Assembly: GCA_037039685.1 (NCBI GenBank)
Contig: JAWNGF010000002.1
Coordinates: 2,728,001 to 2,792,000 of the forward strand
Reading direction: 5' to 3'
From: Ceratobasidium sp. AG-K
Taxonomy: Eukaryota; Basidiomycota; Agaricomycetes; Cantharellales; Ceratobasidiaceae
DNA length: 64,000 nt
Part shown: positions 63,147 through 64,000 of the stretch, in pieces
Position numbering within the stretch: position 1 is the first letter of the stretch
Layout: each line of letters starts with the position of its first letter
Translations under genes and position numbers: made by a program
Notes under the pieces: generated by a model
Told to the model about the DNA's origin: nothing
Database searches by the model: none
The model's input: only the letters and a program-made list of their open reading frames with translations

Positions 63147-64000
63147 ATGGCTCACGTAGTTGTTCTTGGCGCTGGTGCGAGTTTTTCTTGTCTTAAAGTC
63201 ATAAATAAATCTCAATACACTCCCTCTTCTAGGCGTAATAGGACTTTCGACGGCCCTGCGGCTGCAGGAAAAGGGGTACAATGTGACAATCATTGCCGAG
63301 CACCTCCCTGGGGATAAAATGACCATTGAGTTTACGAGTCCATGGGCTGTAAGTCGAGGATCCATAACAGTCGTTAGCGCTGAATACCATACATACATAG
63401 GGAGCCCATCATGTTAGTCGTGCGGAGGGCGAGAAGACTCAGCTTGGTACGGGCCATCCTCAGACCATGCGTTTATTACCTGATTATTGAACGACCACCC
63501 AGCCTATGATGAACGCACTTTCCAAGTTATGTGGGAGATGTCCGAACCAGGCCATGCCGCGGCGGGATGCTTCCTGCGGCTGCATCAAATCGAGCACTTT
63601 ATTGATCAAAATCCTGCCGCCTATTCTTCGTACGGTTTTATGCCTGGCGCGAGTATTACACTCTACTAAGCCCAGTCTCGATGCTAATGAATCCATCTAC
63701 AGCACATGCTTATTCAAGACGAGACTGGATCCAAAGTAACGGTCGAGTTTGAGACCGTCACGATTGATACCAGTGTATACCTCCCTTATTTGCTGTCAAC
63801 GTTCTCGAGTAAAGGTGGGAAAGTTGTAAGGGTGAGGGTCGCCCATGTCTCGCAGGTTGCGCAAGGCGCATATACTTCCACCAAACCTGGTGTGTCCGCG
63901 ATCTATCTTTCACGGTGATAATGACATACTGAATGGGTTCGGGTAAAGCTGCAATTGTAGTATGCGCCGGCCTCGGAGCACGCACTTTGGGGGGAGTTGA
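63147..64000 (+). CDS. D-amino-acid oxidase family flavoprotein, copy 2 (3' end outside window)
   Basis: Exons 63147-63174, 63233-63348, 63401-63446, 63503-63648, 63703-63889 and 63949 to the window end. The first three exons have exactly the same lengths as in copy 1 (28, 116, 46 nt), and introns sit at the same places. Motifs: VVVLGAGVIGLSTALRLQEK, AEHLPGDKMTIEFTSPWA, GAHHVSRAEG, FQVMWEMSEPG, VCAGLGARTLGG. Intron 4 seems to use a GC donor (GGC|GCGAGT) to keep the frame. Same function as copy 1 is expected; the two proteins have diverged clearly. Confidence 0.85.

Overview
This window is fungal nuclear DNA, most likely from a basidiomycete of the Rhizoctonia/Ceratobasidium type. That assignment is inferred from short GT-AG introns of about 45-90 bp, a NACHT-WD40 receptor-like gene, a MYND-finger protein and dense Ty3/gypsy chromoviruses. 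No bacterial features, tRNA, rRNA or CRISPR were seen.

Layout. Bases 1-51930 are a nested transposon island. Element A1 (+) is split by a young element B (-, 2853-9957, two 425-bp LTRs with no difference seen). A1 ends in D (-), and D is cut by E (+, starts 15231). E is interrupted by A2 (-, 18181-24730), by a solo LTR (26530-27019) and by a truncated A3 (27658-29274). A hAT DNA transposon (-, 29275-42834) follows. Its multi-exon transposase gene is split by a nearly full-length A4 (+, 31072-38016) and carries a MITE-like inverted repeat. To its right come F (-, gag only, with a solo LTR), G (+, 3' half), a partial C-family LTR holding a solo B LTR, and remnants of H.

Bases 52928-64000 look like a host gene region: a NACHT-WD40 STAND gene with seven nearly identical 129-bp WD repeats, a LINE 3' scrap, a six-exon MYND-finger gene, and two tandem D-amino-acid-oxidase genes, the second cut by the window end.

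Shared retrotransposon design. In families A, B and C the primer-binding site is not tRNA-like. It is a 12-nt sequence that starts 2 nt after the 5' LTR and is exactly complementary to LTR sequence starting 33 nt after the TATA box, as in Tf1-type self-priming. Gag and pol are separate reading frames joined by a possible -1 frameshift at G GGA AAA in A, B and C (G GAA AAC in D). B and G carry a third ORF between pol and the 3' LTR with acidic IDLT/VDLT motifs resembling SUMO-interacting motifs; D and perhaps H have an unrelated-looking ORF in the same place. Most copies are dead, with stops often explained by CGA to TGA change.
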